From the NCBI RefSeq assembly GCF_019029495.1, contig NZ_JAERQM010000012.1:1-64000 (forward strand): 64,000 nt of DNA, in the 5' to 3' direction. A program made the position numbers and the translations under genes. Shown here one piece after another: positions 35,240 through 44,343 of the stretch. The first letter of the stretch is position 1, and every line of letters begins with the position of its first letter. The notes under the pieces are model-generated. The model searched no databases and was not told the origin of the DNA. It saw nothing but the letters and a program-made list of their open reading frames with translations. Source of the DNA: Falsiroseomonas oleicola (lineage in GTDB: Bacteria; Pseudomonadota; Alphaproteobacteria; Acetobacterales; Acetobacteraceae).

Positions 35240-36340
35240 TCAGATCTTCTGTGACGTCGCACCTTCGGCCGTCACGCTCTCCCGAAAGGCGAAGCCAATG
35301 CCGGGGCGGTCGGGCAGTTGCATCACGCCCCGCTCCGGCGTCATGTCCTCCGACAGGCGCTGGCGCAAGGCGAGCTGCGCGCCGTGCATCTCCAGCAGCC
35401 CGCCCTGGGCATGGCCGCCCATCAGCGCCGCATTGGCGATGTCCCAGCCACCGGCATGCGCCACCGGCGTGCCATAGGCTTCCGCGAGCGTCAGGATGCG
35501 CAGCGCGGCGCTGATGCCGCCGCAGAAGGCGGCATTGGGCTGCAGCCAGTCCACCGCGCCCATCGCCAGCGCGTCGCGGAACCAGGCCATGGACTGCACC
35601 ATCTGCCCGGCGCCGATGGGGATGCGGATGGCGCGGCGCAGGCTGGCCAGCGCGGCGAGGTCGTTGCCCAGCACCGGTTCCTCGAACCAGGCGATGTCAC
35701 ACTCCTCCACCAGCATCGCCAGGCGGCGGGCAGTGGCGACATCCAACCCGCAATTGGCATCGAGCATCAGCAGCGGTTCCGCACCGAGCGCGTCCCGCAC
35801 CGCGCGCACCCGTTTTGCATCCTCCGCCACGCCACGCCCGCCGGCGGCGACCAGCATCTTCACGCCGCGAAAGCCCTGCTCGACCGCGTCGTGGCAGACT
35901 TTTACGAGTTGCGCCTCGTCATAGCCGGGCAGGCCGACGGTGGCGTAGCAGGGCACCGCGGATCGCGCGCCGCCGAGCAGCCGCCATAAGGGCTCCCCCA
36001 GCCCGCGTGCCCGCAAATCCCACAACGCCATGTCCAGTGCCGACAAAGCGGAGACGAAGGCGCCGGTGGCGTTGCGGGTGTTGTACTGCGCGGTCAGGCG
36101 CGGGCCGATGGCCTCGATGGCCCGCGCATCCGCGCCGCGCAGCGGTTCCTCCATGCGCTGGATCAGCGCTGCCACCTCCTCCGCCAGGAAGCGGCCGGTG
36201 ACGCCGGTGCCGACCAGGCCATCCTCGGTCTCCACGCGGCAGCGCACGAAGGTAGGCGTCTCGCGCCCGGCATAGTTGGCGGCGGCCTTCACGGCCGGCA
36301 GGCGCTCGACCTGCGCGGTGATGGCGCGGATGCGGGTCAT
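35240..36340 (-). CDS. Mandelate racemase/muconate lactonizing-family enzyme
   Basis: A 366-residue enolase-superfamily enzyme: capping domain, then a TIM barrel with metal ligands in LLMLDANCGLD, IAWFEEPVLG and PIGAGQ. The C-terminal AHAGGWD holds a possible catalytic base. At the usual KxK base, the sequence is VKMLV, so only one of the two lysines is seen; a dehydratase or epimerase with another base is more likely than a classic mandelate racemase. GGGAGAG precedes the ATG. It follows the GntR gene on the same strand, and its stop abuts the gamma-glutamyltransferase stop. Confidence 0.85.
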   Translation of the reverse strand: MTRIRAITAQVERLPAVKAAANYAGRETPTFVRCRVETEDGLVGTGVTGRFLAEEVAALIQRMEEPLRGADARAIEAIGPRLTAQYNTRNATGAFVSALSALDMALWDLRARGLGEPLWRLLGGARSAVPCYATVGLPGYDEAQLVKVCHDAVEQGFRGVKMLVAAGGRGVAEDAKRVRAVRDALGAEPLLMLDANCGLDVATARRLAMLVEECDIAWFEEPVLGNDLAALASLRRAIRIPIGAGQMVQSMAWFRDALAMGAVDWLQPNAAFCGGISAALRILTLAEAYGTPVAHAGGWDIANAALMGGHAQGGLLEMHGAQLALRQRLSEDMTPERGVMQLPDRPGIGFAFRESVTAEGATSQKI

Positions 36341-36353
36341 GCTGTTCTCTCCC

Positions 36354-37112
36354 TCATGTGCCGTCCTGCGCGGCTTGTCCGATGGCTTCCAGGAAGCGCG
36401 CGCGGCCGAGGCGCGCATGCGCCTCCGCCAGCCCCCGCGCGCGCGCCGCATCACCGCGCAGGATGGCCTGCATCAGGGCGCGGTGCTCGTCATTGGCCTC
36501 CGTCATATGGCCGGGGCGTTCGAAGGAACGGCGGCGCAGCAGCAGCAGCTTGCGAGTGAGCTGCGCATAGAGCGCCTCCGCCTCCCGGTTGCCGCCGAAG
36601 GCCAGGATGCGGGCGTGGAAGTCGGAATTGATGCGGAAGAATCCTTCCCTGTCGCCATGCACGATCGCCGCATCCATCGCATCGACCATGATGCGCAGCA
36701 CCAGCGCCTGACCGGCGCTGATCCTATCCGCGGCGCGGGCGGCGGCCAGGCCGAACAGCGCGCCGTTGATCTCGTAGATATCCATCGCCTCGTCCTGGCC
36801 GAGGCTGCGGACGAAGGCGCCGCGATTCATGATGACGGTGACGAGACCGGTCTTTTCCAGTGCCCGCGCTGCTTCCCGCACCGGGCCGCGCGAGACGCCG
36901 AGCGCGCGGGCCAGCGCCACCTCGTTCAGCCTCTCGCCCGGCCGCAGCGTGCCATCGAGGATCAGCGCCTGAAGCCGACGCGCGACATCGAGGCCCAGCG
37001 GATGTGTGCGACGCAGCAAGGCATTTGCGTGCGGCGCAGCATCGCCATCGCGGCGTCGCGGTGACGTGGCGGTGGGTTCGGGCAGCGTCAGTGGCATCAG
37101 CGCATCTGCCAT
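36354..37112 (-). CDS. GntR-family transcriptional regulator, FCD type
   Basis: A 252-residue regulator. A Pro/Arg-rich lead of about 40 residues is followed by a winged helix-turn-helix (LRPGERLNEVALARALGVSRGPVREAARALEKTGL) and an FCD domain with the metal or ligand His cluster in INSDFHARILAFGGN and ANDEHRALMQAILRGD. It is divergent from the CoA-transferase operon at 37260 and lies 13 bases upstream of the mandelate-racemase gene, so it probably controls both. A dyad CTCTGA/TCAGAG in the shared gap is a candidate operator. Confidence 0.88.
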   Translation of the reverse strand: MADALMPLTLPEPTATSPRRRDGDAAPHANALLRRTHPLGLDVARRLQALILDGTLRPGERLNEVALARALGVSRGPVREAARALEKTGLVTVIMNRGAFVRSLGQDEAMDIYEINGALFGLAAARAADRISAGQALVLRIMVDAMDAAIVHGDREGFFRINSDFHARILAFGGNREAEALYAQLTRKLLLLRRRSFERPGHMTEANDEHRALMQAILRGDAARARGLAEAHARLGRARFLEAIGQAAQDGT

Positions 37113-37134
37113 CCCGGAAAGTGTTTACAGTTTC

Positions 37135-37162
37135 CTCTGAGCCTGACAAGCTGACGTCAGAG
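37135..37162. promoter_or_regulatory. Candidate operator dyad between GntR and CoA-transferase genes
   Basis: CTCTGA at 37135-37140 and TCAGAG at 37157-37162 form an outer inverted repeat, and the perfect palindrome CTGACGTCAG lies inside at 37151-37160. The position in the divergent promoter gap fits a GntR operator; the sequence does not match a known consensus. Confidence 0.35.
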
Positions 37163-37259
37163 CGAAAAAGAACCACCTCGGGAGGAGGTCGCCCATGGCC
37201 AAGCCAAGGCGAAGCCACGCTGTGTCGCGCCGCGCTGTGTCGCAGGGGATGCGCGGCGC

Positions 37260-38456
37260 ATGACGCAGGATGCCACCATCACCGGCCTGCCGCTGTCCGG
37301 ATTGCGCGTGCTGGACCTGACGGTCGCGCGTGCCGGCCCCACCTGCGTGCGCCATCTGGCGGATTGGGGGGCGGAGGTGATTCGCATCGCGCCGCCTTCC
37401 GCCGATGCGGGCGACATCACCGGCGACCAGGACGGCTTCGACTACCAGAACCTGCACCGCAACAAGCGCGCCATGCAGATCGACCTGAAGACGGAGGCGG
37501 GGAAGGCGATCTTCTTCCAGCTCGCCGCCACGGCCGATGTGGTGATCGAGAATATGCGCGCGGCGGTGAAATTCCGGCTGGGCGTGGACTATGCCAGCGT
37601 CAGCGCGGTCAATCCGCGCATCGTCTATGGCAGCATCTCCGGCTTCGGGCAGGACGGGCCCTATGGCCACCGCGCCGGTGTCGACCAGATCGCGCAGGGC
37701 ATGGGCGGGCTGATGAGCATCACCGGCGTGCCGGGCGCGGGGCTGGTGCGCGTCGGCATTCCGATCGCCGACCTCACGGCCGGCAATCTGCTGGCGCTGG
37801 CGGTGATGATGGCGCTGTATGATCGCACCCGCACCGGGCGTGGCCGCTGGGTGCATACCAGCCTGCTGGAAGTCATGGTCTTCATGCTGGATTTCCAGGC
37901 CAGCCGCTGGCTGCTGGCCGGCGAGGTGGCGGGGCAGGCGGGCAATGACCACCCGACCTCCATCCCCACCGGCGTCTATCCCACGGCGGATCGCCCCATC
38001 GCGCTGGCGGCATCCTCGCCGCGCATGTGGGAACGGTTCTGCGACGCGCTGGACAAGCCGGAATGGAAGACGCGCCCGGGCTGGAACACGCGCGACGGGC
38101 GTTCCGCCGACCGCGCCGCGATCAATGCGGCGATCAGCGAGGTGACCCGCACCAAGCCGAGCCTGCATTGGATCGAGATCCTGGACCCCGCGGGCATTCC
38201 CTGCGGCCCGATCAACACCATCGACCAGACTTTTGGTGATCCGCAGGTGCAGCATCTGCAGATGGCCAAGCCCGTTGCGCATCCGCGCCTCGGCGACCAG
38301 AAACTGGTGCGCAACCCGATCAACATGGCGGATGTGGACTGGGACATCCGCAACGCCACGCCGGATGCCGGCCAGCACACCGATGCGGTGCTGGCGGAGC
38401 TGGGCCATTCCCCCGACGACATCGCCAAGCTGCGCGCCGCGCGCATCGTGCAATAG
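37260..38456 (+). CDS. CaiB/BaiF (family III) CoA-transferase
   Basis: A 398-residue CoA-transferase that moves CoA between carboxylic acids. The catalytic aspartate is Asp171 in GIPIADLTAGN; LRVLDLTVARAGP near the N-terminus, ENMRAAVKFRLGVDY and CGPINTIDQTFGDPQVQ are family marks. No strong ribosome-binding site precedes the ATG. It is the first gene of an operon with a crotonase and an ABC importer, so it probably activates the imported organic acid with CoA. The acid is not identified. Confidence 0.9.
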   Translation: MTQDATITGLPLSGLRVLDLTVARAGPTCVRHLADWGAEVIRIAPPSADAGDITGDQDGFDYQNLHRNKRAMQIDLKTEAGKAIFFQLAATADVVIENMRAAVKFRLGVDYASVSAVNPRIVYGSISGFGQDGPYGHRAGVDQIAQGMGGLMSITGVPGAGLVRVGIPIADLTAGNLLALAVMMALYDRTRTGRGRWVHTSLLEVMVFMLDFQASRWLLAGEVAGQAGNDHPTSIPTGVYPTADRPIALAASSPRMWERFCDALDKPEWKTRPGWNTRDGRSADRAAINAAISEVTRTKPSLHWIEILDPAGIPCGPINTIDQTFGDPQVQHLQMAKPVAHPRLGDQKLVRNPINMADVDWDIRNATPDAGQHTDAVLAELGHSPDDIAKLRAARIVQ

Positions 38457-38467
38457 GAGCGCGCAAG

Positions 38468-39277
38468 ATGGACGGCATGACCCTCAGCCTGACCACGCCC
38501 AAGATCCTGGCGCGCATCGAGGACGGCATCGGCTGGCTGACCTTCAATCAGCCGGAGAAACGCAACGCCATCTCGCTGGAGATGTGGGAGGCGGTGGCTG
38601 ATGCGGCGCTGCGCTTCACCGAGGATCCGGCGGTGCGCGTCGTCGTCATGCACGGCGCCGGCGGCAAGGCCTTCGCCTCGGGCGCCGATATCAGCCAGTT
38701 CGAGAAGCTGCGCGACAGCGCGGAGGCGGAGGCGAAGTACTCCGCGGTCTCCGCGCTCGCGCGGCAGCGGCTGGAAGGCATGGGCAAGCCGCTGATCGCC
38801 ATGATCAACGGCTTCTGCATCGGCGGCGGCTGCGCCACGGCGATGGTCGCCGATATCCGCATCACCGCGGAGGATGGCCGCTTCGGCATCCCCGCCGCCA
38901 AGCTCGGCGTCGCCTATGCCTGGCACAGCCTGCGCCGGCTGGTCGCGCTGGTTGGCCCGGCCATGGCGAAGGAGATCATGTTCACCGGCCGCTTCCTGGA
39001 TGCCCAGGAAGCGCTGCGCGCCGGGTTGGTCAACCGCGTGGTGCCGGTGGAGCAGCTGGAGACCACGGTGCGGGAGATGGCGCTGACCATCGCGCGCAAC
39101 GCGCCGCTCTCGATCCGTGCCTCGAAGGAAGGCATCGACCAGATTGCCGGCGAGCCTTCCAGGATCGACCAGTCGCGCTTCGAGGCGCTGTACCGCGCCT
39201 GCTTCGACAGCGCCGACTACGCCGAAGGCCGCACCGCCTTCATGGCCAAGCGCCCCCCCGTCTTCAAGGGGGGATAG
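38468..39277 (+). CDS. Enoyl-CoA hydratase/isomerase-family protein
   Basis: A 269-residue crotonase-fold enzyme. Oxyanion-hole segments are FASGADISQF and NGFCIGGGCATAM. The second catalytic region is FGIPAAKLGVAY, so the glutamate normally found after the Pro (PE) is Ala here; the family call is sure but a plain enoyl-CoA hydratase is unlikely, and an isomerase, hydrolase or lyase is possible. TAGGAGCGCAAG precedes the ATG. It follows the CoA-transferase and precedes the ABC importer, as expected for processing the imported acid as its CoA ester. Confidence 0.88.
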   Translation: MDGMTLSLTTPKILARIEDGIGWLTFNQPEKRNAISLEMWEAVADAALRFTEDPAVRVVVMHGAGGKAFASGADISQFEKLRDSAEAEAKYSAVSALARQRLEGMGKPLIAMINGFCIGGGCATAMVADIRITAEDGRFGIPAAKLGVAYAWHSLRRLVALVGPAMAKEIMFTGRFLDAQEALRAGLVNRVVPVEQLETTVREMALTIARNAPLSIRASKEGIDQIAGEPSRIDQSRFEALYRACFDSADYAEGRTAFMAKRPPVFKGG

Positions 39278-39317
39278 AGCCCAGGACGTGCCTGCCAAGC
39301 CCAGGGAGGAAACAACA

Positions 39318-40373
39318 ATGAGCGGCTTCACCAAGCGCCAGATCCTGACCCTCACCACCGGCGTCGCCATCGGCGGTGCCAGCTTCCGTGCCGCCGCGCA
39401 GGACATGCCCGCGCATGAGCGCCAGCTTTATGAGGCGGCGCGGCGGGAAGGCGAGATCACCTGGTATTCCGGCCAGTACAATGCCGAAACCTCGGAAGCG
39501 GTCGGCCGCGCCTTCAACGAACGCTATCCGGGCGTGCGCTGCAATGTGGTGCGCAGCACGTCCCAGGTGGCGTTCCAGCGGCTGTCGCAGGACAACCGCG
39601 CCAATGCGGCGCAATGCGACGTCTTCAGCTCCACCAATTCGGGCCACTTCACCCAGTTGAAGCGCGAAGGGAAGCTGATGCAGTACCGGCCGGTGAATGC
39701 CGACGGCATGCTGCCCGCGATCCGCAACATGGATGCGGACAACTTCTTCCACACCAGCTTCCTCGGCCTGTTCCTGATGACGCACAACACGCGCCTCGTG
39801 CCGGAGGCGGAGGCGCCGCAGAGCTGGACCGATGCGCTGGACGGGAAGTGGAAGGACAAGCTGGCGGTCGGCCATCCCGGCTTCAGCGGCGCCATCGGCG
39901 TCTGGGCCGTGCAGATGCGCAAGATGTATGGCTGGGACTATTTCACGCGGCTGGAACGCAACAATCCGCAGATCGGCCGGTCGAGCCAGGATCCGGTGAC
40001 GACGCTGAATGCCGGGGAGCGCTCGGTGGGCCTCTGCGTGCCGGTGGGCACCACGGCGCTCGCCATCTCGCGCGGCAATCCGCTGAAGCTGATCTATCCG
40101 CGGGAAGGCGTTCTGGCGGCGATCTCGCCTTCCGCCATTCCGTCCAATGCGCCGCATCCGAACGCGGCCAAGCTGTTCATGGAATTCCAGGCGGGCAAGG
40201 GGCTGTCGGAGACGGTGCGGCGGACCTTCAACGAACCGCTGCGGCCCGATGTGCCGCCGCCGGAAGGCGGACGCCCGCTGGCCGATGTCACGCTGCTGAC
40301 GCCGACCCTGGAAGAGCAGGAGAAGGGCGTGCCCGAGGTGCGGGAAGCCTGGCGGGACACCTTCGGTGTCTGA
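39318..40373 (+). CDS. ABC substrate-binding protein, Fe(III)/2-aminoethylphosphonate type (first copy)
   Basis: A 351-residue periplasmic receptor of the extracellular family 1/AfuA type. Signal peptide MSGFTKRQILTLTTGVAIGG...AAAQ; then GEITWYSGQYNAETSEAVGRAF, FNERYPGVRCNVVR, LAVGHPGFSGAIGVW and NPQIGRSSQDPV. A strong GGGAGGA precedes the ATG. A close paralogue follows at once. The pair shares one permease and one ATPase. Iron is a common annotation for this family, but the CoA genes upstream suggest an organic acid or phosphonate instead. Confidence 0.9.
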   Translation: MSGFTKRQILTLTTGVAIGGASFRAAAQDMPAHERQLYEAARREGEITWYSGQYNAETSEAVGRAFNERYPGVRCNVVRSTSQVAFQRLSQDNRANAAQCDVFSSTNSGHFTQLKREGKLMQYRPVNADGMLPAIRNMDADNFFHTSFLGLFLMTHNTRLVPEAEAPQSWTDALDGKWKDKLAVGHPGFSGAIGVWAVQMRKMYGWDYFTRLERNNPQIGRSSQDPVTTLNAGERSVGLCVPVGTTALAISRGNPLKLIYPREGVLAAISPSAIPSNAPHPNAAKLFMEFQAGKGLSETVRRTFNEPLRPDVPPPEGGRPLADVTLLTPTLEEQEKGVPEVREAWRDTFGV

Positions 40374-40421
40374 CGCCGACATAATTGCGGCGCCTAACGC
40401 CGACGAATTGGGGAGAGAATA

Positions 40422-41486
40422 ATGACGAACATCACGAAGCGGGGCCTGCTCGGCGGCACGGCGGCGCTGACCGCGGCGGCGATCCTGCCCTTCCGCCATG
40501 CTTCCGCGCAGGACATGCCGGCGCATGAGCGGGAGCTGCATCAGGCAGCGCAGCGTGAGGGTGAGCTGACCTGGTACACCGGCCAGATGCAGGCGCAGCC
40601 CTCCGAGGCGATCGGCCGCGCCTTCACCGAACGCTATCCCGGCGTGCGCTGCAACGTGGTGCGCACCACCTCCCAGGTCGCCTTCCAGCGCCTGTCGCAG
40701 GATGCGCGGGCACGTGTGGCGCAATGCGACGTCTTCAGCTCCACCGACTACAGCCACTTCACCTTCCTGAAGGGCGAAGGCCGGTTGATGGCCTACAAGC
40801 CGCAGAATGCGGCGGGGCTGGTGAAGGCGGCGCGCGACGCGGCGGATGCGGACGGGCATTTCCAGATCTCCTACCTCGCGCTCTACATGCTCGCCCGACG
40901 CACCGATCGTCTGACGGAGGCGGAGGCGCCGAAAAGCTGGCGGGAACTGACCGATCCGAAATGGCGCGACAAGCTCGCGGTCGGCCATCCCGGCTTCAGC
41001 GGCGCCATCGGCAACTGGGCCATCATGATGCGCGCCGCCTATGGCGAAGCCTTCTTCCGCGAGCTGGAGCGCAACAAGCCGCAGATCGGCCGATCCGCGG
41101 GCGATCCGGTGACCACTCTGAATGCCGGGGAAAGGCTGGTCGGTGTCGGCATTCCCTCCGCCGCCACGCTGTTCAGCATCTCCCGCGGCAATCCGCTGGC
41201 GCTGACCTATCCGAGCGATGGCACGCTGCTGGTGCCGGCGCCGAGCGCGGCCATCGCCAATGCGCCGAAGCCCAATGCCGCCAAGCTTTTCATGGAATAT
41301 GTCACGGGCGCGGCCTATTCGCGCACGGTGCGCGAATACTCCGCCGAATCGCTGCGTCCGGAGGTGCCGCCGCCGGAAGGCTCCCGCCCGCTGGACGAGA
41401 TCAAGACCATCACGCCGACGCCGGATCAGGTGAAGAACGAAATGGTTGAGGTGAGGGAGCTCTGGCGTGACATTTTCGGCGTCTGA
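40422..41486 (+). CDS. ABC substrate-binding protein, Fe(III)/2-aminoethylphosphonate type (second copy)
   Basis: A 354-residue receptor clearly duplicated from the preceding gene: DMPAHERELHQAAQREGELTWYTG and LAVGHPGFSGAIGNW are shared almost throughout. Signal peptide MTNITKRGLLGGTAALTAAAILPF...ASAQ. GGGGAGAG precedes the ATG. Divergence is spread over the protein, so the two copies may bind different but related ligands or widen the affinity range. Confidence 0.9.
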   Translation: MTNITKRGLLGGTAALTAAAILPFRHASAQDMPAHERELHQAAQREGELTWYTGQMQAQPSEAIGRAFTERYPGVRCNVVRTTSQVAFQRLSQDARARVAQCDVFSSTDYSHFTFLKGEGRLMAYKPQNAAGLVKAARDAADADGHFQISYLALYMLARRTDRLTEAEAPKSWRELTDPKWRDKLAVGHPGFSGAIGNWAIMMRAAYGEAFFRELERNKPQIGRSAGDPVTTLNAGERLVGVGIPSAATLFSISRGNPLALTYPSDGTLLVPAPSAAIANAPKPNAAKLFMEYVTGAAYSRTVREYSAESLRPEVPPPEGSRPLDEIKTITPTPDQVKNEMVEVRELWRDIFGV

Positions 41487-41498
41487 TCGGCAAGGCCG

Positions 41499-43241
41499 AT
41501 GAGCGAAGCCCCCGCACTTCCCCAGGGCGCGGCGCAGGCAGTGCCGAGGCGGCTTTCCGGCCGCCTCGCGCGCTTCGAGCCGGTGACGCTGCTGTGGATC
41601 GCGCTGATCGCGATCCTGCTGTTCCTGGTTGCCTTCCCGCTCGGCAAGCTGCTGGTTGTCAGCTTCGAGACGCGCGGGACCGGCGCCTTCACGTTGATGA
41701 ACTACGTCTCGGCCTATGGCCGTTCGCGCTACGTCGATGCCCTGGTCAATTCGCTGATCCTCGGCCTCGTCTCCGCAACCATGGCGGTGGTGATGGCGGT
41801 GCCCATGGCCTGGGCGGTGTCGCGCACCGACATGCCGTTCAAGGGCCTGACCTGGGCCGTGGTGCTCGGCGCCTTCATCCTGCCGCCCTATCTCAGCGCG
41901 GTGGGCTGGATTCTGCTGGCCGGGCCGAATTCCGGCTTCCTCAACCTGGCGTGGCGCTGGGTGACGGGGGCGGAGGGCGCGCTGGTCAATATCTACAGCT
42001 TCAGCGGCATGGCGCTGGTCATCGCGCTGAATTCCTTCCCGCTGGTCTTCATCTTCGTCAAGTCGGCGCTCGACCTCGTTTCCTCGGAGATGGAGGATGC
42101 CGCCAATATCCTGGGCGCCGGCACCTGGACGGCGATGCGCAAGGTGTCGCTGCCGCTGGTCTGGCCGGCGATCGTGGCGGGTTTCATCATCGTCTTCCTG
42201 GAAGCCATCGCGCTGTTCGGCACGCCGGCCATCATCGGCATTCCGGCGCGCATCAATGTTGTGACAACACAGCTCTGGCAGTTCTTCGAGTATCCGGTGC
42301 GGGTGGAGGTCGCGGCCGCCTATGCCATGCCCCTGCTGCTGATCACCGCCGGCATGATCGTGGTGCAGAAGCTGATGCTGGCGCGCAAGGGCTATGTTTC
42401 CCAGACCGGAAAGGGCGGCGAGAGGCGGCCGATCAAGCTGGGGCCCTGGCGCTGGCTGGCCTTCGGCTGGTGCGCGATGGTCGGGCTGATGGCGGTGATC
42501 GCGCCGCTTTTCGTGCTGCTGCAGGCCAGCTTCGCCAAGGCCTGGGGCCGCGGCCTGGCCTGGGACAACCTGACCTTCGCCAATTACTACCTGCTGATCT
42601 TCGAGCATGAGATGGCGATGACCTCCATCTGGAACACCATCTGGTTCTCCGCCACGGCGGCGACCATCGCGGTGCTGCTCGCCCTGATGATCGCCTATAT
42701 CGTCAACCGGCGGCTGGTGCCGTTCGGAGAGGCGCTCGGCTTCCTGGCGATGGCGCCCTTCGTCATCCCCGGCATCGTCATGGCGATCGGCTTCTACGCC
42801 GCCTATGCCTCCCCGCCCTTCGCACTGTATGGCACGGCGACGCTCATCATCCTGGCCTTCGCGGCGCGCTTCCTGCCCATTGCCTATGCCAATTCCACCT
42901 CCGCCATCCGCGCCGTGCATCCGGAGATGGAGGAGGCGGCGCGCATCCTGGGCAGCGGGCGGCTGCACGCCATCCGCATGGTCACGGCACCGCTGGTGAA
43001 GAAGGCGCTGCTGGGCGGCTGGCTGATCGTGTTCATCGTCGCCTCCCGCGAATTGTCGGCGGCGATCTTCCTGGTCGGGCCGCGCACGCGGACGATGTCC
43101 GTGCTGCTCTACGACCTCAGCGAGGCCGGCAACTTCGAGGTCCTGGCGGCCTTCGGCGGGCTGCTGCTGCTGGTGACGATGGTCTTCGTCGGCATCGGGA
43201 TGAAGCTGGTCGGGCGTGACTTCATGCTGCGGAGAAACTGA
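41499..43241 (+). CDS. ABC transporter permease, fused two-domain (FbpB-like)
   Basis: A 580-residue inner-membrane protein with two permease domains in one chain, about twelve membrane helices. EAA loops occur at EDAANILGAGTWTAMRKVSLPL and EEAARILGSGRLHAIRMVTAPL, one per half. This fused form is usual for FbpB-type iron and 2-aminoethylphosphonate importers. It lies 12 bases after the second receptor gene and 2 bases before the ATPase gene, so the importer is complete with the ATPase as the partner of both receptors. Confidence 0.93.
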   Translation: MSEAPALPQGAAQAVPRRLSGRLARFEPVTLLWIALIAILLFLVAFPLGKLLVVSFETRGTGAFTLMNYVSAYGRSRYVDALVNSLILGLVSATMAVVMAVPMAWAVSRTDMPFKGLTWAVVLGAFILPPYLSAVGWILLAGPNSGFLNLAWRWVTGAEGALVNIYSFSGMALVIALNSFPLVFIFVKSALDLVSSEMEDAANILGAGTWTAMRKVSLPLVWPAIVAGFIIVFLEAIALFGTPAIIGIPARINVVTTQLWQFFEYPVRVEVAAAYAMPLLLITAGMIVVQKLMLARKGYVSQTGKGGERRPIKLGPWRWLAFGWCAMVGLMAVIAPLFVLLQASFAKAWGRGLAWDNLTFANYYLLIFEHEMAMTSIWNTIWFSATAATIAVLLALMIAYIVNRRLVPFGEALGFLAMAPFVIPGIVMAIGFYAAYASPPFALYGTATLIILAFAARFLPIAYANSTSAIRAVHPEMEEAARILGSGRLHAIRMVTAPLVKKALLGGWLIVFIVASRELSAAIFLVGPRTRTMSVLLYDLSEAGNFEVLAAFGGLLLLVTMVFVGIGMKLVGRDFMLRRN

Positions 43242-43243
43242 GG

Positions 43244-44311
43244 ATGTCGCGTCTTTCGCTCCAGGGGCTGACCAAGGCCTACGGCCTCAATCGTGTCGTC
43301 GATTCCATCGAGCTGACCCTGCAGGAAGGCGAATTCGTCTCCCTGCTCGGGCCTTCCGGCTGCGGCAAGACGACGACGCTGCGCATGATCGCGGGCTTCG
43401 TCGATCCGAATGAGGGCAGTATCTCGCTCGACGGCCAGGTGATCTCCGCCCCGGGCGCCGTGCTGCCGCCGGAAAAGCGTGGCATGTCCATGATCTTCCA
43501 GAGCTATGCGATCTGGCCGAACATGACGGTGGCGGAGAATGTCGGCTTCGGGCTGAAGCTGCGCAAACTGCCCTCCGACGACATCCGCAAGCGGGTGCAG
43601 GACATATTGGAGGTGGTGCAGATGGGCCACCTCGCGGCGCGCTATCCGGCGGAGCTGTCCGGTGGGCAGCAGCAGCGCGTGGCGCTGGCGCGCGCCATCG
43701 TGGTCAAGCCGGCGGTGCTGCTGCTGGACGAGCCGCTGTCGAATCTCGACGCCAACCTCCGCGAGGAGATGCGCTTCGAAATCCGCCGGCTGCATGACGA
43801 GTTCCGCATCACCACCGTCTATGTCACGCATGACCAGGCGGAGGCGATGGCGACATCGGACCGCATCGCGGTGATGAATGCCGGGCGGATCGAGCAGGTG
43901 GATGCGCCACACCTCCTCTACACCCGCCCACGCACACGCTTCGTCGCCGGCTTCATCGGCCGCACCAACCTGCTCTCCGCGGAGTTGCGCGACGGCCAGA
44001 TCGGCTTTGGCGGCATCGCCATGCAGGCGGGCCAGGTGCCGGGGGCCGAGGCCGCGATGGGCAACGATATCCTGGTCTCCGTCCGGCCGCAGAGCATCGG
44101 CCTGCATCGTGCACCGCCCAGCGGTGGCGGCCCGGTGCTGGAAGGCGTGGTGGCGCAGCGCACCTTCCTCGGCGAGACCTGGGACTATGTGGTGCAGGCG
44201 CAGGGCAGCGAGCTGCGTCTGCGCGCCACCGCGCCGCCTTTGCAGATCCATGATGTGGGCGAACGGGTCTGGATGGAGTTCGATCCGCAGCAGATGGCCA
44301 TGGTGGTGTAG
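43244..44311 (+). CDS. ABC transporter ATP-binding protein (FbpC-like)
   Basis: A 355-residue ATPase. Walker A is GPSGCGKTTTLRM, then IFQSYAIWPNM (Q-loop), LSGGQQQRVALARAIV, LLLDEPLSNLDANLR and VTHDQAEAMATSD (switch). A TOBE-type C-terminus follows (VSVRPQSIGLH). It starts two bases after the permease stop. It completes the importer whose two receptors are coded upstream. The MFS gene follows 32 bases later. Confidence 0.93.
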   Translation: MSRLSLQGLTKAYGLNRVVDSIELTLQEGEFVSLLGPSGCGKTTTLRMIAGFVDPNEGSISLDGQVISAPGAVLPPEKRGMSMIFQSYAIWPNMTVAENVGFGLKLRKLPSDDIRKRVQDILEVVQMGHLAARYPAELSGGQQQRVALARAIVVKPAVLLLDEPLSNLDANLREEMRFEIRRLHDEFRITTVYVTHDQAEAMATSDRIAVMNAGRIEQVDAPHLLYTRPRTRFVAGFIGRTNLLSAELRDGQIGFGGIAMQAGQVPGAEAAMGNDILVSVRPQSIGLHRAPPSGGGPVLEGVVAQRTFLGETWDYVVQAQGSELRLRATAPPLQIHDVGERVWMEFDPQQMAMVV

Positions 44312-44343
44312 CGCCCCGCCGGCAGGCCGTTACACTGGCGGGC

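Noticed and set aside
37141-37259. A small peptide gene between the GntR and CoA-transferase genes.
   Set aside because: Short frames there have no ribosome-binding site and no conserved look; the dyad suggests a control region.
39264-42968. A 1234-codon minus-strand open frame across the duplicated receptors and the permease.
   Set aside because: It is antisense to three well-supported genes and has His/Arg/Gln-rich low-complexity translation with no domain.
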